Source of the DNA: Magicicada septendecula
Taxonomy: Eukaryota > Arthropoda > Insecta > Hemiptera > Cicadidae
Assembly: GCA_034769895.1 (NCBI GenBank)
Contig: CM068369.1
Location: 431,359,479-431,423,478 of the forward strand
Reading direction: 5' to 3'
DNA length: 64,000 nucleotides
Shown here: positions 1-17,600 of the stretch, in pieces
How positions within the stretch are numbered: position 1 is the stretch's first letter
Layout of the letters: each line of letters starts with the position of its first letter
Made by a program: the position numbers and the translations under genes
Notes under the pieces: generated by a model
Database searches by the model: none
Told to the model about the DNA's origin: nothing
The model's input: only the letters and a program-made list of their open reading frames with translations

Positions 1-3000
1 CACTAATTCTTGCTTTCCTTTTTCCAGATGCATATTATTATTTTTTTCTAGTAACACGGTTGCCTTATCTGTCTCTTGAACTTCAAACCGCATACAATGA
101 ACAGACGGCTAACTCTCATAATTGACAGTACCGTACTTTATTTGGCCATTATTTTAATAAACATAATATTACTTGGCTTTGTCATAGGTTTATGATATCG
201 GAAGCATACAAAAAATAGTCAAAAATTATTCACGCTATAAGTAAATTTTTAGTACACTTTCGACACAACAAATTCTTTTCGTTGGGCCTTCTTGTTTCTA
301 TTATTGTCTAAACCGGAATTATTTTATTATTGGATATTGATCTATATTGTAATAAGGCGAGATCGTCGTCTCGTAGAATCTTGTTATCTGTTTTATTATT
401 ATTATTATTATTAAAGTTTTGTTTTGTATTATTAATTTTTGTTTTATTGATTTATTCTATCCAATTCAATCTACTATTGAATCCAATATGAATAGATCGG
501 TTCTCTTACTCTTTGACGTTGTTTATTAATTTTGTTTAGATTGTTTATAATGGTTTCGTTCAATACCTTGAGTTCGTATGTGAATACGTTGCGTTGACTT
601 TTCTGCCATTAGCTGCGGTGAGTGGATCGGTACATTCCTGTATAGACATTAACATAAACACAACATGTATATGATAATTACTATCAGTTGTAGTTTGCTA
701 AAGATATTGGCTAATATTGTTGGTGAGAATCATTAAATTTGAATGTTCGCTCTGGCTCCTGGTACCAACCGTCTGTTGTTGCTCACCTAAGCTGTAATTC
801 TATTTTTTCCAATAAAGGTCAACACTTTAATTTGTTCGTAAAACAATAGTTGTTTATTTAACTCAAGTAGAACAATTATTGTTACAATGTTATTATTTAT
901 CTTCCTTTTTTTTTAAGTAATTAAAATTGAACATGGACTCTTAAAATAATTAAATTCTCAGGGTGGTATGACTGCATTTGGTCAAATCGATTATTTTCTG
1001 TTTGTAAATAATTTAATTATTATGCTTTATAACATTAGTAGGTTCTTTGAGTCTGCAAGATACACTTCTACAATAAAATGCACTACTGTGATAATGAGTA
1101 GGCAGAGAATAAAAATATTAATTGTTGGTTTAACATAACATAAAATATGAACGATTGTTCATTGTTTACAATTGAGGTTAGTAGCGGTTCATTGTAACCT
1201 GGCTTATTTAAAATTGATTAATTGATGCTTCTTTGAGGCATTACTTATTTAGTATATCATTATAATGTATTAAATTTAGTGTTGAGTTCCTGAATAATCT
1301 CCAAGATTGTATATGAACAAAACAGGTAATTCAAATTAATTCGCTACGACTAGGGTACACTCATTTGTGATTTTGAGTTCAAGTACTATAATTAAATACA
1401 ATAACATCTTTAAATTATTAATTGTTAGGGTTCATTTTCCCCTCATTGATCATTCAATGTCTCTTCTTAAACTAATACAATTGATTCAATCAAAGAATTA
1501 TAATTGTCATTATTAAAATCTTTGATTTGATTAGTGTTTATTTGATTTTTTCCAAGTCCGCTTCCTTGTGGAAATTGGGTTATTTATTAATTAATTCAAA
1601 CAAATTAGATCCGCTATTAGCGTTCCTTAATTAATTAATGTTTTGTTATATAATATAATGATCATTTACACTGATACTTGCGTAATCTGTTGATTTGAAG
1701 AATTAACACTTTCTTAACTTTTTATAATTAATTAATATTTTAATTAATTTTCAAAAATACACATCATACACTGCCTATGCGCACGAACTCCGTTATAGAA
1801 CACTTAAAAATAGACTGCACTGTCTTCTCGGGTTGACCTAACCTCTACTCGAAGTTTCGAGGTTAGCCTGTGTATTAACAGCTGTTGGCTGTCAAACCCA
1901 CGTTGTGATGGTCGTTCCGCTAACGTGGAGTATCTCTCGTTGTTGATGACAGACTGGCTATGGTTACCTGGTCGGGATTATTTGTTCATTTTAGCTATAG
2001 GGCTCTTCATAGTGTATAAATATTGTTTATTTGCATATACGTAATAGTTTGAGAATACATCCTGTTACAGTGCAGTAGACACAAACGTTGCCTGGCTCCG
2101 AGTACGAGATTACGCAGCAACTTGCATGTTTGTATGACCAAACTGTAGTCAATATTACATCACTGTTTACAGACCTAGTCTAGCGTTGGATCTAGATTAC
2201 CGTTTGCGGCAGCCTGAAAGGTGTTACGTTGCCCAAACGTTGAGAACTAAATGGATTATTCATCATAACCAGCTTATATAGTACGTACATATTCATCTAT
2301 TTCATTCAAAACCCCACTTATCACAGCTAACCCCTTCTGTTGAGAACTCCAGTTACACCAATCTGTGAATAACTTACACGCCTGGACTGTTTGATAAATT
2401 AAATTATAAAACTTTCAATGACATTTCGTAACACACTGACTTAATTAAGCTCGTTTTATGTACATTTAGATTTAGTTATTTAAATGTCAAATTTAATATA
2501 GAGGTAAATGATCACTATTAGTCGTGAACTTAAACATTTAGTATAAAGCAAACTCAAAAATACGAATGCGTTGACAAAATGATAATTTTTAGGTTTCATT
2601 GTAGTTTCATATTTTTATCTGAGAATTTAAATTTGTGAATCTACGATCCAATATAATGTACAGTTTTACTAAAATGTATGACTCATTTTTGAAGTCATTG
2701 CTACTCTCTTAAATATGTAATTTTAATTATTACTTTTACACTGTCTGCTACCCACATTAAAAATATATTTTGTAGTAAAAGGGAAATATATTAACGTTAT
2801 TTTAAATATCAAGATAAACTATAGGTAAACAGATTATAAATTACAACTTTTTTAAAAATTTTATTTGTAGTACTCTTTTGTAATTTTGATCAAAAGATTG
2901 ATAGATTTATCAGTACAATTTGTATAAACGATAAGAATCTAAACTTTATAACATTTCTAAGACATTTATTTACTTTTACTAAGTTTTTAAATTTGTAATT

Positions 3001-3964
3001 AATTATTGTGTATAAACGATAAACGGTTCAGAAACAGCGTTAAGAAAGTTATAGCTTACGCAAAATGCAGACATCGGATCCAACCACAGACCCTTACTAT
3101 CCAGTATTACTACTAAAATGAAAAAGTTGAAGGAAGTTCAAAACAAAACAAAATTTAAAATGAAACTCACACTTGATAAGGTAGAAAGAGTCATGAACGG
3201 CGGTTTGAAAGGATTTATCCGACTTGGAGGACACATTAACAAATTAGTTAATGGTTATGTATTATTTTACTTTTAAGCAACAGTAAGTGTGTACTTTTTT
3301 ATAACTCCGGCAATTGATTTTAATATTACGCATGACAGAAAGATAGTAGTGAAAGTGTGACACCTCATTTACGATATTGCAAAACAGGTGGGCATTGACT
3401 TGTATGTTATAACTGCAAGTTGTCCAAACTGAAGTAGGATTGTGGACCATACATACAGTGTCCTTTCAAAAGAGATAAACGGGGGATAAAATATATAACC
3501 TTTATGTAAAACACAACACATTTGATTGTGGTTACAGTTTATGTGCAATATAAAAAGATCATGTGTTTCTGCAACATCGGAAATATGTTCATAGTGATCC
3601 GTCATTTGTATTCAACGTGGTTATAAAAGGAACAATAACACAACTTATCGAAAAAGAATGACAATTTCTCAGGAATTGTTAATCCAGTGTCACAAAGCAC
3701 TTCCGTTATGTGTACCTGGAAAAACGTATATACAGTATGTGTTGCAAAGTAACAGGTTTGAAGCTGACTGCGTTGCAGAAATACATTTTTATTTGATTTG
3801 GTGAATTAATACATTTATTGATTATTCTGTTTTATATAAAACATATACAGTTTATATCTGAAATTCTGAGTTTAAAATTTACAAATTTTGAAATATTTGA
3901 CAGTTAACAATTAATGAAGATTCTTTACGTGTTTTATACATTATAAAGGGTTTTATAATTTCAT
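1..3964. other. AT-rich non-coding stretch, no gene recognised
   Basis: No open frame here resembles a known protein, and the few frames of 60-80 codons have the composition of chance ORFs. A short (ATT)n run sits at about 391-412. Positions about 1,780-2,240 are less AT-rich than the rest but show no recognisable domain. No tRNA- or rRNA-like fold was noticed. I read the block as intergenic or intronic sequence. Confidence 0.6.
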
Positions 3965-4330
3965 TTTCCTGGATTTTCTGCGTTCAGTTGGATCGGCCCG
4001 GACGGTCTCGCGGATCTGCTCCTTCGCTTTCACGAGGGCGGTTGTCCTCCTAAGGTGGGATATCGATCTCAGGGTTTCCTATTGAGCGTTGTGTCCGCCC
4101 AAATTGCTCCTGACTTAGTCGTCGTTGACAGCCAAGATCTAGAACGCCGTGCCTGACTTCGTGTCACTACATTTAGCCGCTGCCACGACGATACGCTACG
4201 GTTTCCCAAGGACTGGCTGGAACTCGACCTTGCCACCGCATACTAACGAGTGAATATGAGACTGTGAGAGACTGCGTGAGAGTCCTTACTAGAGACTACC
4301 CAAATCACGGCTCACCCATGCTTTTATATA
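3965..4330. other. GC-richer island of unknown origin
   Basis: Base composition rises sharply here compared with the AT-rich flanks. On the minus strand there is a short, charged, coding-like stretch (Arg, Lys and Glu rich) near 3,960-4,090, but no full frame and no recognisable domain. It may be a decayed mobile-element fragment or an exon remnant. Composition is the only direct evidence. Confidence 0.25.
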
Positions 4331-5920
<1,590 letters not shown>

Positions 5921-6109
5921 TTGGACAGATATGCACGATAAAACAGAAGATTTAGACAATAATAATTGCATAACATTAAAAAAGGTCCGACAAATAAATA
6001 TAAAACACAAGTAACAATTATACTAAAAATTAGTGCCCAAATCTTATATCCTAAAGAATCCTTTAAATTTAAAATGGATAAACTAAAAAACGAAACGTAA
6101 ACAGAAATA

Positions 6110-7275
6110 CAAAATTATATTCCTCCGACATATCAAACAGGTATACACAATTCTCATTGAAGAAACTATAAATATTATAATAAATAAGCTGAAAACAAAT
6201 AACGAAAATGACACATACTTTAAAGAATTAACTAATACTTTAAAAATAATTTTAAATCAAAATAGACTATCAGACAAAGGGTCTTGCTATGGGAGCCCCA
6301 ACCTCCGCTATCATATCAGAAACCTTTAAACAAAAACTCGATGAACAAATACTAAATATAATAAAATTAAACAACCCATTAGGATGTTACTTCAGATACG
6401 TTGATTATACTCTATACATTTCCCAAAACAATGGTATAAACATAAATAAAATTTTCAAGTCAATAAACAATTTACATTCCATAATAAAATTCACATTAGA
6501 AGAGGAATCTAATAATAAATTAAATTATTTAGAGTTAACAATTAAGAAAAATTAAACAGATTTTGAATACTCAATATACAGGAAACCTTCTCAAACTGAC
6601 TTAGTAATACCAATCATTAAATGGCAGTATTTCATTCCATGACTCAACGAATCCTTAGGATCCCACTAAATGACAAAGAAAGAAACAAAGAAAAAAATAT
6701 TATCCAACAAATAGTAGTTAAAAATGGATACAAAATTAAAAATTATTAATAAATTAGAAAATAAAATAAAATATAAACTCACTAATCGAATTCCCAATAA
6801 TATTACTTCTAAAAATTCAACTAAACTATTAATAATAATATAAAATACTCAACCTTTACTTACTATGGAAATATAACTCAAAAACTAAATAATATAGTTA
6901 AAGATACAAATTTAAAAATATATTATAATACAGGTAGTATAATTTTTAATCAAATAAAACCTTAAACTAAATCCAGTATATACAATAAAAATGGAATACA
7001 CAAAATGGAATGTCCAGATTTCAATAAATTTTACGTAGGCCAGACAAAGAAAGAAAAAATGACTCGATAGATTCTTTCAACACCACAATGCATTTTTGAA
7101 ACCAAATATTTGTAAATCTAATTTATCCACACATTGTCTAAATAATAACCACCAATTTTCAGCCATTGAAAATATAAAATTAATTAAAAACATACAAAAA
7201 GATCAAAAAATGAATATTTGGGAGAATCTTATATTTACAAACACGACAAAAATAATTTATTAATTAAGAACAAAC
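6110..7275 (+). pseudogene. Penelope-like element relic A (RT core plus GIY-YIG endonuclease)
   Basis: This is a decayed retroelement ORF of the Penelope-like class, which pairs a reverse transcriptase with a C-terminal GIY-YIG endonuclease. The RT core is visible at 6,280-6,555: a GLAMGAPTSA motif, then the active-site box read as YVDY at 6,397-6,408, where the family has YVDD. One catalytic aspartate is therefore lost. The segment after 6,555 carries SIYRKPS, the usual motif after the palm. The endonuclease begins near 6,990 with GIHKMEC and KFYVGQT (the GIY and YIG boxes) and continues to about 7,275 with an LSTH motif and a downstream WENL glutamate. Stops at 6,553-6,555 and 7,068-7,070 and a frameshift just before 6,289 show that it is dead. 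The class is clear from motif order; the family within PLEs is not. Confidence 0.85.
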
Positions 7276-7539
7276 TCGAATAAAAACAAAACAAGATGAT
7301 CTATTATAAATTATAAATTTATTAAAATAAATAAAATATAAACATTACATTTTTCCAATATAACCGACAAACAGCTGTTTAAGTAAATAAACATTAAAAC
7401 AATCGTTAACTAACCGACTTAAATCGATTATCAATTATTTTACATTAAAATCGAAACAAGTTTCAATCATTCGTTAGTTTCTATATCGACATAGAATTAT
7501 TTCGATTGTTATTGCCCAATTTTAAATTGGCCATTTTAA

Positions 7540-7705
7540 ATATAAAATGGATAATCCTTCTGCACGAAAATTAAATTCTCTAATAAAATTACACAAAATC
7601 AATAAACCTATCAGACATTTAATAAACGGGAAAACGGCACCAAATTATAAAATAGCAAAATTACAAACACAAATTTTAAAACATAAAATAAAACTGCCAG
7701 CCAAA
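7540..7705 (+). pseudogene. Penelope-like RT N-terminal fragment (relic A')
   Basis: An open stretch after an ATG near 7,549 reads LIKLHKINKPIRHLING followed by APNYKIAKL. This is the PLE reverse-transcriptase N-terminal signature (K-I/L-H-K...PIR...N.P.YK.AK). It ends at a stop near 7,708. It lies in the same orientation as relic A and about 270 bp downstream of that element's endonuclease, so it is either the 5' part of a second head-to-tail copy or a separate truncated copy. The downstream part is missing; the candidate LTR at 7,828 begins soon after. Confidence 0.7.
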
Positions 7706-7827
7706 TGATCTTGATTGTGCTGATATTTTTCAGTGGAACGTGCGTCAGGTGTTGAAAAAAAAACGCAATACACTACTTGCAGAAGAAACTACATTGAATA
7801 ACATCACAATATTATATACATATATAT

Positions 7828-10096
7828 TGTAACGTAACGATATGAAGGGGCCAATAAATAAATAAAAATAATATAAGAATGACCATAATAAGAACATTCA
7901 CATAATTTTGATGAAGAAATAAAATTCAAATTATGTAAAGCTTATTAAAAGAAGTACCATACAATAAGAATTTATTATTGTAATTAGATAGTAAGACAAG
8001 ACTGAATAATAGAATTTAATTGTGATAAAACAAATAGGGAGTGTGAAACATAGTTATTGCTAGTTGCAGAGAGGACTGCATTAAATGAGAGCAATTACCT
8101 AAGTGACCAAGTGTAGTGATAAACAACTGAAATGAAGTGCTACAAACCAAATAATACAATAGGATAGAGACAGTCATAGTGTTTACTGTGTGAATATATT
8201 TTAACTCAAAAAGTTTTAAAGTTAAGTAATAATGATTGTTTAGTGTTATCATCCATATATTCAAGAAATGTGACTTTTAATGTGCTAATGCACAGAACAT
8301 ATGAATTTTGATAAACTGAAACAAGAATAAAATGTCACTAAGTTAAAAGAATATATATTTTATTTTAAACAATTTAGAATGAATCGAAGGGCATCAAACA
8401 AGTTAATAAATAGAGTTCAGATAGTAGTGGTATTGACTACCTATCATATATTAATTTATGAATCATTAGTATTATAATCTGTCAATTAATATTATTATCA
8501 AAGTATTTAAGTAGAAGGACAATTAGTATGCTAATACACAGTAGATATGAGTTCTGATTTTACGGAAATAAAACCCAATATTATTAAGTTAAAAGTATAT
8601 GAAAAGACATTTAATGATAATCTAACAGTTAAAAATATTTTAATATTATACAGTAAGCTGTTGTTGAAGTTTCATTTTGATGGCCTAATGTTAATTGGAG
8701 TTAGTCATAATGAAGTATCATGTTATTAATATGTTTAGTTCATGTTTATGTTCCTATTTTTTTATGTTATGTAACAATTATAATTAGTCAGAAGGGATTA
8801 AGTCAACAGACTAAACAATATTTGTAAACTCAAAGATTGTACTAAAGAAATAGCCAGAACATAGGCGAAAACAACATAATGTCACTGTAGACCAGTAAAA
8901 AATAGCAAAACCAATAATTCAGGCATTATTAAGAAATCAAGAACAGCATTGTAATAGTTTAATGAATTTGTAAAATAACTTTATAAAGGCTAAAGTATGT
9001 AATGACATAGGAAATAGAATTTTGGCGAAATTGCTAAAACATTTATTATAACACTCACACATGGCATGTGAGATATCAGAATATTTGTAATTTTATGAAG
9101 AAGATCATGATGTAAAGTAATATTAGGTTTATTCAATATTAATTAAGGAGTAATTGTGAGTAGGAAACATAAAATTTGTAAATCTTAAATAATTATAGTC
9201 ACATGACCTAGTGACCCGGCGTTTTGACCAATGGGAATTTAGCTAATTTTGGTCAAACTCGTCGAGGGCAGACGAAAAATCATTATTCTATTGTTAGACT
9301 TGAAAGTGAATAGTTGAAGAAATCTGTGACTCTCTACAGAAGAAAGTGTACCATAGAATCGTGTTTGAGGCAGATAAGAAGAAATTAACAAATATTAAAA
9401 CAAATTATTAATCAAGAAAGTAATAAAGTAAAGTGTAAATAGAAGAAGGAAGAATAAATTAAAAATATTATAACGTTTTAAAATAATTATTCTACGAGAT
9501 GGTGAGAGATTTAACCTAATTATAAAACACTTTTAAAATTACACCACACCGAACTATATTCACTAACACATGTGCACCAGAACAATAGTGAAGAACTAAA
9601 TTAAAAAACAGTGGAACTTTAATATAATTAACTTTATTTTTAAAACTTGGTTTCAACATTTTTGGAAGATTGGGATACATGAATTTGTTGTGAACCAGAG
9701 CCGCCATCTTGACAACTCGCAAAGGACTCTGGGAATACATCTTTGCCTTGTTCACAAATCGAAATTTAGAATTAATATTATTGTGTTCTGTCTAGTACTA
9801 AGCTTTATCATTTTAGTAAATAAGAATTATTTCATTTGTGATGTGTGATACTTCTTCATAAGCAATTTGAACTCTACTAACTGTCAAAAGAACCCCGAAC
9901 TGAGTATTAATATATGAACAAAAAAAAGAGTCGGACTGGAAGCAAGAATCGATACCAGTGTTATGAAACATCGATCTGTTAGTAATAATTATAATTTAAA
10001 GAAAATTAAAGAAATTCAACTCACCTTCAAAACTCAACCATAATTAATAATAAAAGAAACGAATTACACGGTAAGAGTTGTCTACGTTATATTACA
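7828..10096 (+). mobile_element. Candidate solo or truncated long LTR (about 2.27 kb)
   Basis: The segment begins TGTAACGTAACG and ends TTACA, immediately followed by GA and a TTGGCGC primer-binding-site-like sequence. This matches the arrangement at the LTR ends of the array further right (TGTAACGT start, GTAACAGATTGGCGCC at the junction). No second LTR copy and no gag or pol frame follows, so it would be a solo or truncated LTR. Short open frames inside it (for example 8,547-8,729) have no recognisable features. It carries a promoter-like module at 9,198-9,232. The call rests on termini and PBS, without a paired LTR. Confidence 0.5.
9198..9232 (+). promoter_or_regulatory. Promoter-like module: GTCACATGAC plus GACCAAT
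   Basis: An E-box-like GTCACATGAC is followed 28 bp later by a CCAAT-type GACCAAT. The same pair, 25 bp apart, lies at almost the same offset (about 1.37 kb) inside the candidate LTR at 23,337-25,745. This suggests a shared U3 promoter architecture. Function is inferred. Confidence 0.4.
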
Positions 10097-10098
10097 GA

Positions 10099-10119
10099 TT
10101 GGCGCTTCCAACGCGGGGC
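10099..10119 (+). other. Degenerate tRNA-Lys-type primer-binding site
   Basis: TTGGCGCTTCCAACGCGGGG lies two bases after the presumed LTR end. Apart from a two-base insertion and one mismatch it resembles the complement of the 3' end of arthropod tRNA-Lys (TGGCGCCCAACG...). It supports reading 7,828-10,096 as an LTR. Confidence 0.45.
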
Positions 10120-10201
10120 GGTTAAACAATAAAAACCAGAGTCTACAATTCTTAAAAAAAAAAATAATAAAATAATAGGGAAGAAAGGAGAACGTTTCTA
10201 G

Positions 10202-10680
10202 TCGTTACAATATACAGAGTGTCCTGGGAGGAGAGGGAAATAATTTGATAAATGGTTCTATAGTGTAAAAGAAGAAAAATGTTCATATAAACATATGTCC
10301 GGAAACGCTTTGTAAGCGAGTTACGGCTAGCAAAAGATTTCGCCCGGGTTTCGGTTCCTCCGGGTAAAATGAAGACTTTCTGAAATTCTGGGAAGGTAAA
10401 TTAAGGGGCGAATTCTATTGTTTCTTATGGTTTTTGACCTGAAAAATCGAATAAAACAGGTCGCAGAACTGTATCTCCCATAACATTCATGATATTCGAC
10501 GTAAAACAGAAGAATCTTTGCCTAAAAACGTATTGTATTGTTTTTAACCAAAATTGGAATATTTTGTTGATTTTTATTGACTTTATTTACACCATGTTTC
10601 TCAGAATTAAATTCTTTACAAGTTTTGTTTTTAATTTGTATGCATTTATTAATCATTTAACAAAGTTATTGTACTTCTAA
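10202..10680. repeat. Unclassified interspersed-repeat terminus
   Basis: The segment opens with TACAATATACAGAGTGTCCT. I recall similar GTGTCC-type ends from interspersed repeats in arthropod genomes but cannot assign a class. It runs through a GC-richer part (about 10,300-10,350) into AT-rich sequence, where the PLE relic B begins. No terminal inverted repeat or target duplication was found. Confidence 0.3.
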
Positions 10681-10681
10681 C

Positions 10682-11655
10682 CTAAAAAAACGTGATTTTG
10701 AGCCTTGTGAGGTATTTGAGAGTTGGCTGGTTGTTGCTGTGGTTTTCTGTTGGTTTCTGGTGCTTTAAATTGGTATTATTGCGCGTGATTGTGGTGTATA
10801 TATTTGTATTTTGTGTATTTTCTATGTTGAGTGCTTTGAAAATTGTGTCATGTTTTGTATTGATTTGTATTTGTTCAGGTATTAGTTTGTTTTGTGTTTT
10901 ATATTTGTATATTTCTAAATTTTCCCGAATGTTAATTACGGTCCCTTTGTGTGGTATGTGTTTTATTAGTGTCATATTGGTTATATCTGGGAATTCATGT
11001 CCAGTGTTTATTGCATGTGTGGCCAAATTAGATTTATATATTTCTGGTTTTTGTATCCATTTAGGTGTTCAAAATAACGTTTTCAGCTGTTTTTGTGTTT
11101 GTCCTATGTAACATTTATTGCAATCTTGGCATTCAATTTTGTATATACCATTGGTTGTTGTATTATCTTTGTTGTGTGAGTTATTAGATTTTGTAAATTA
11201 TTTTTATTAGTTGTGTATGCTATTTTGATATCTGTGTTTTTAATTAGTTTTGTTAGCTTTGCCATTTTATTATTTATGTATGTGAATGTGGCCCATTTTT
11301 TATTGTTGTTATTATTTATGACTTGTTCATTTTGATTCATTCTTAATTGTTCAGTTTTTAATTTATATTTGATTTTATTTTCTATTTTGTTCACAGTATT
11401 TTTATTGTATTCATTTTCATAAGCAATTCAATATATTATATTTGTTTCTTTCTCTGTTTCTTGTTTGTTAAGGGAATGTTGTACATTCTGTTAAATAGTG
11501 AATAGAATGCTGCCATTTTATGTTCTGGTGGGTGGTCAGAATGGTTAGGTATAATGATGTTAGTAGAAGTTGGTTTTCTGTATATTGAATATTGTAGGTG
11601 GTTGTTGTTTCTTGTAATGGTTATGTCTAAATAGTCGATTTTGTTATGTTTGTCA
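10682..11655 (-). pseudogene. Penelope-like element relic B (RT C-terminus plus GIY-YIG)
   Basis: Reading the minus strand from about 11,655, the order is a YLDITI motif, SIYRKPTSTN, HPPEHK and IPL. These are the conserved features at the C-terminal end of PLE reverse transcriptases. A long Asn/Lys-rich linker follows (11,104-11,394). The GIY-YIG domain then shows GIYKIEC (GIY at 11,141-11,149) and CYIGQT (YIG at 11,102-11,110). Its second half continues in the open frame 10,682-11,026 with an LATHAINTGHEF motif and a RENLEIY glutamate. A stop after the YIG box and further breaks near 11,400-11,490 inactivate it. The 5' part of the RT is absent because a hAT fragment abuts at about 11,660. 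Confidence 0.85.
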
Positions 11656-11659
11656 CACA

Positions 11660-12040
11660 GAAAAATGTGTGATCAAAATCCGATCTCTAAAACTGTATTT
11701 TAATGATAGCGTAATACTATCATCGATAACGCCATCATGTTTGCTACCGAGATGTGTGAAAAAATGGACATTCCTGTGGAAAATAGGGGTAGAAGAAAGT
11801 TCAAGAAGATGATGTCAGGCGAAAAGTGTAGAGATGTTGGTCTTACAATAAAACAAGAATTGAAAAGAGCTGTATTGAATGTGTGGATCGATTCCATTTA
11901 GAACTTGATAGTAGGACCAAGTCAATGGTAAAGACATTCGGTTATTAGCTTACTCAAATTTGAGTACCATTTAAATGATAATATTTGGAGGGGGTGACAA
12001 AGCTCTGCACCGATTACCATATAATCTAGGTACGCCACTG
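11660..12040 (+). mobile_element. hAT-type DNA transposon, truncated 3' end
   Basis: The right end reads CTAGGTACGCCACTG, the inverted complement of CAGTGGCGTACCTAG, a terminal-repeat form well known from hAT elements. The next eight bases (CACAGAGG) would be the target duplication. No matching left end was found, so the copy is 5'-truncated against the PLE relic. A transposase remnant lies inside and is listed separately. Confidence 0.6.
11733..11948 (+). pseudogene. hAT/ZMYM-like transposase fragment
   Basis: A plus-strand reading gives MFATEMCEKMDIPVENRGRR, a basic stretch, then VLNVWIDSI. It continues one frame over with HLELDSRTKSMVKTFG to a stop at about 11,946. The pattern (Met-Gly/Asp-Ile plus basic motif, about 30 residues, then Trp-Ile-Asp followed by L-E-L-x-x-R) resembles the C-terminal part of hAT transposases related to ZMYM proteins. 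A frameshift near 11,893-11,899 breaks it. Its position 100 bp inside a hAT-like terminus supports the call; the family assignment is from memory of the pattern only. Confidence 0.5.
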
Positions 12041-14600
<2,560 letters not shown>

Positions 14601-17600
14601 GTACTAAAACGAGTCTGTTATTATGCATGAAAAATGTATACAAAAACTCGAAACTATGTCCAACAAGTAATCGGAATTGATATTTCAAAATACAAATTAA
14701 TGTAGCTTTAAGAAGTTAGCATACTTAGCTACTGTACTGAAAATATTAACCTCTCGTGTCTTAGTGAAAAGTCATTAAAAAATGGATTTTAAATCTATGA
14801 TTTTTGATTCCGTTTACTGGCGCACTACATGAAACACAACTTATTTATGTACTGTATGCATAGGCCTAAATAAAATTAAATCCAAATGCAGAAGTGTCTT
14901 ACTTCCTTAACGATAATGTCTACACCCAGAGTTTACGCTCGCTTAAATCTGCTTATCATGTTTTCAATTAATTCTGTTCCTCTGTGAAATCCCTGTTTAT
15001 AGTATCTTCAGTTTACGGTAAAACAAACAGTTTACAGTGAAGTGGCGTAGTGCTTAATGTTTGTAAACTGTGAGCAAAGAGCAGTTGTGAACGTAGCATA
15101 GAAAGTAGTTTTATTTAAGTGCTGAATCGGAGGTTCACTGAACGTTTAGGCTAACTTCAGGTCACGCTTTAGTAAATATCACACTACTTTTAAAATTATA
15201 GTAGGCCTGAATATTTTGTGGCCTATAGGTCTAGTGTGGTCTATACGATGCCGGTAATAGGGTTTCTTCTGTGTTAAAAAACTCCATGTGATTAGTGTTT
15301 TATTTCAGTAACATTATTATGTAAGGCTATATTATTTTAGGCGTGAATGACAATAGTATGCTGTAAGCTACATTTAACGATAACGGATTTGATTTCTAAT
15401 CGTTGTGGGAATGTTTATTTAATAACTAATATCAAAAGATGTTAGTCTCAGTCCAAGACTTTTATGAAATTCAGCATTGACTGGCGCATCCTAGTAACCC
15501 GAAACGTATATCGGTTTTTTGTATCGTATTACGGGGATTGAACTGAATAAACCCTTCCAAAATGAAAGTCGTATTATCCCTAAAAAAAGGCGAAGTTTTA
15601 ACGTATTTTGTTATTTATGTATAGATTATGTAACCTGTGGCCGATCGAAAGAAGAAGATATAAACGTGTGTTTTCTTTTAGTGGGGTTAGCCGAGGCAGT
15701 TTTTAATTTAATTAATTAAAATCATTATACATGTTGGTATATAATTGTACATAAACAAAACTAAGTGTTTTAATAAAAAGGCGGTTATCATTTTCGGCAG
15801 GAGAGTCATTGTTGAAGACAAGGTATAAAACAAATATTTACCTCACCGAGATGTATTCATTTTGATACTTGTCCGATTGTCCGATGCGTTCGCCACAGCT
15901 GTCTGGCTGTCCACACGATACGATAAACGTCCGTACTGTTACGCGTTTAAAATAATAGACTACATATTTTTTTTTAAATGACGAAAAATTAAACTGCTAT
16001 GGAAATATTTCAAAATGTTAATTCATATTTATTCTTTTAATTGTTGTTCATCTACTTATTTGGAATATACTCAACTTGATCATAAGTAAATTTTATGTAG
16101 ATCTATGCATCCATCGTTAGTTCACCTTAATTTATCTAAGAAGATCTGGTGACCAGTTTTTTCTTCATTCTTCTTCCCAATGGACTGGCTGAACAACTGC
16201 CTGATTTTGGCTTGCGGGGGTAACTCGTTCTTCAGATCCATGGACGGTGATGATCTGCATAAAGTGTACGTCCAGCGTTCAGGAGCTCAAGTCTCGTGGC
16301 CTTCTGGTGAGAGGCCGGAGTTCGAGACCTGCTATGTACATGTAGGCTTTAGTATCCAACGCTGCAGAGGCATGTCCACCGTACTTTATTTGCCTGATTC
16401 GGTGGAGAAAACGCTATCACAACACGTGACTGCTGGGCAGTATTATGTCTTGTATTAACATGAAAATATTTTTCGCATGGCATGAATATGTTTTTACAGG
16501 AACGTTCATTACTCTCGAAAGAAAGGGTGACGGCGTTCGGTGACGTCATCAGTGGACAAAAAGTAAGGACTTTTTCTACGCTCCCCTGGAAAGTTGATTT
16601 GTTTTTTACTACATTAGGTTTTGATAGTCGAAATCTGATATACACTATGTGCATAAAGTACAGCAGGAGCCCCGTCCCCCTCGCCAAAATTTTTTGGTCG
16701 GTTCACAAGAGTGGAATTTCTACGGAGCAGAATCCGCGCAGGAAGAGGATGAAGCAGTTCACACTGCAGGAATAACTGATAGCGGGGATCCATTTCTCCA
16801 ATCCTCAGCATTTCCCCGTTCTGATACAAATCAATCCGATATAAAAATTGTCGTATTACAATTTAACAAGGGACCTTGATTCACACGGACAGTTTTGAGC
16901 GGAATCCGTTGTCGCTACGCGTAGTAGTTATTTATTTATATTGGTAGGCCCCATTGTGTATTAAAAACTTTGAACCGTGGTATGAAAGTTTTCCTAATAA
17001 ACGCAGATAAACTTGTATGTGAAAGATTTACAATGATAATTTATAAAATCAGAAACAAGAAATCGACGACTTGAAATGAAATTTTCAATGGCCTTTATGA
17101 CGGGATGACTTGAAAGAGGAAGCTGAACAACAAAAGAATTATGTGAGTAAGTAACCTGCATTATTTAAATTAACTTTTACTTAAATTGGTACTAATCAAT
17201 TACTCAAGTCCAATAAAAAGATATTTGAAAATTTTGAAGAGGTGAAAAATTCATCTTTTACTTTATAAAATAATTATGCTTTTTTACGGTAATAAAAAAA
17301 TCGGTTACATCAATCGTTTAAAGGATAACTAAAGATAGAATAACTAGTCTCTAGACTGATGAAACCTGATTAAAACAATAAAATTGTTTTTATACTTTTT
17401 TCTCGGTAATGTAATACAATTTTTAAAATGTCAATAAATCCATGTTTCAAACAGAATTATCACTGTTGCACACCACTGTAGAAAAATTATTCCGATTAGC
17501 GCTTTCAACCTTCACAGTTCATCGTCAGACCGTGCTGTGCGAGAGTAATAATTCTTTTTGTAATTATAACTACTGACACAACTTTTTAATTAAATCCATG

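Noticed and set aside
16180-16880. Overlapping frames of 70-112 codons as a host gene
   Set aside because: Frames occur on both strands without a domain, splice pattern or conserved motif that I can recognise; the region is only less AT-rich.
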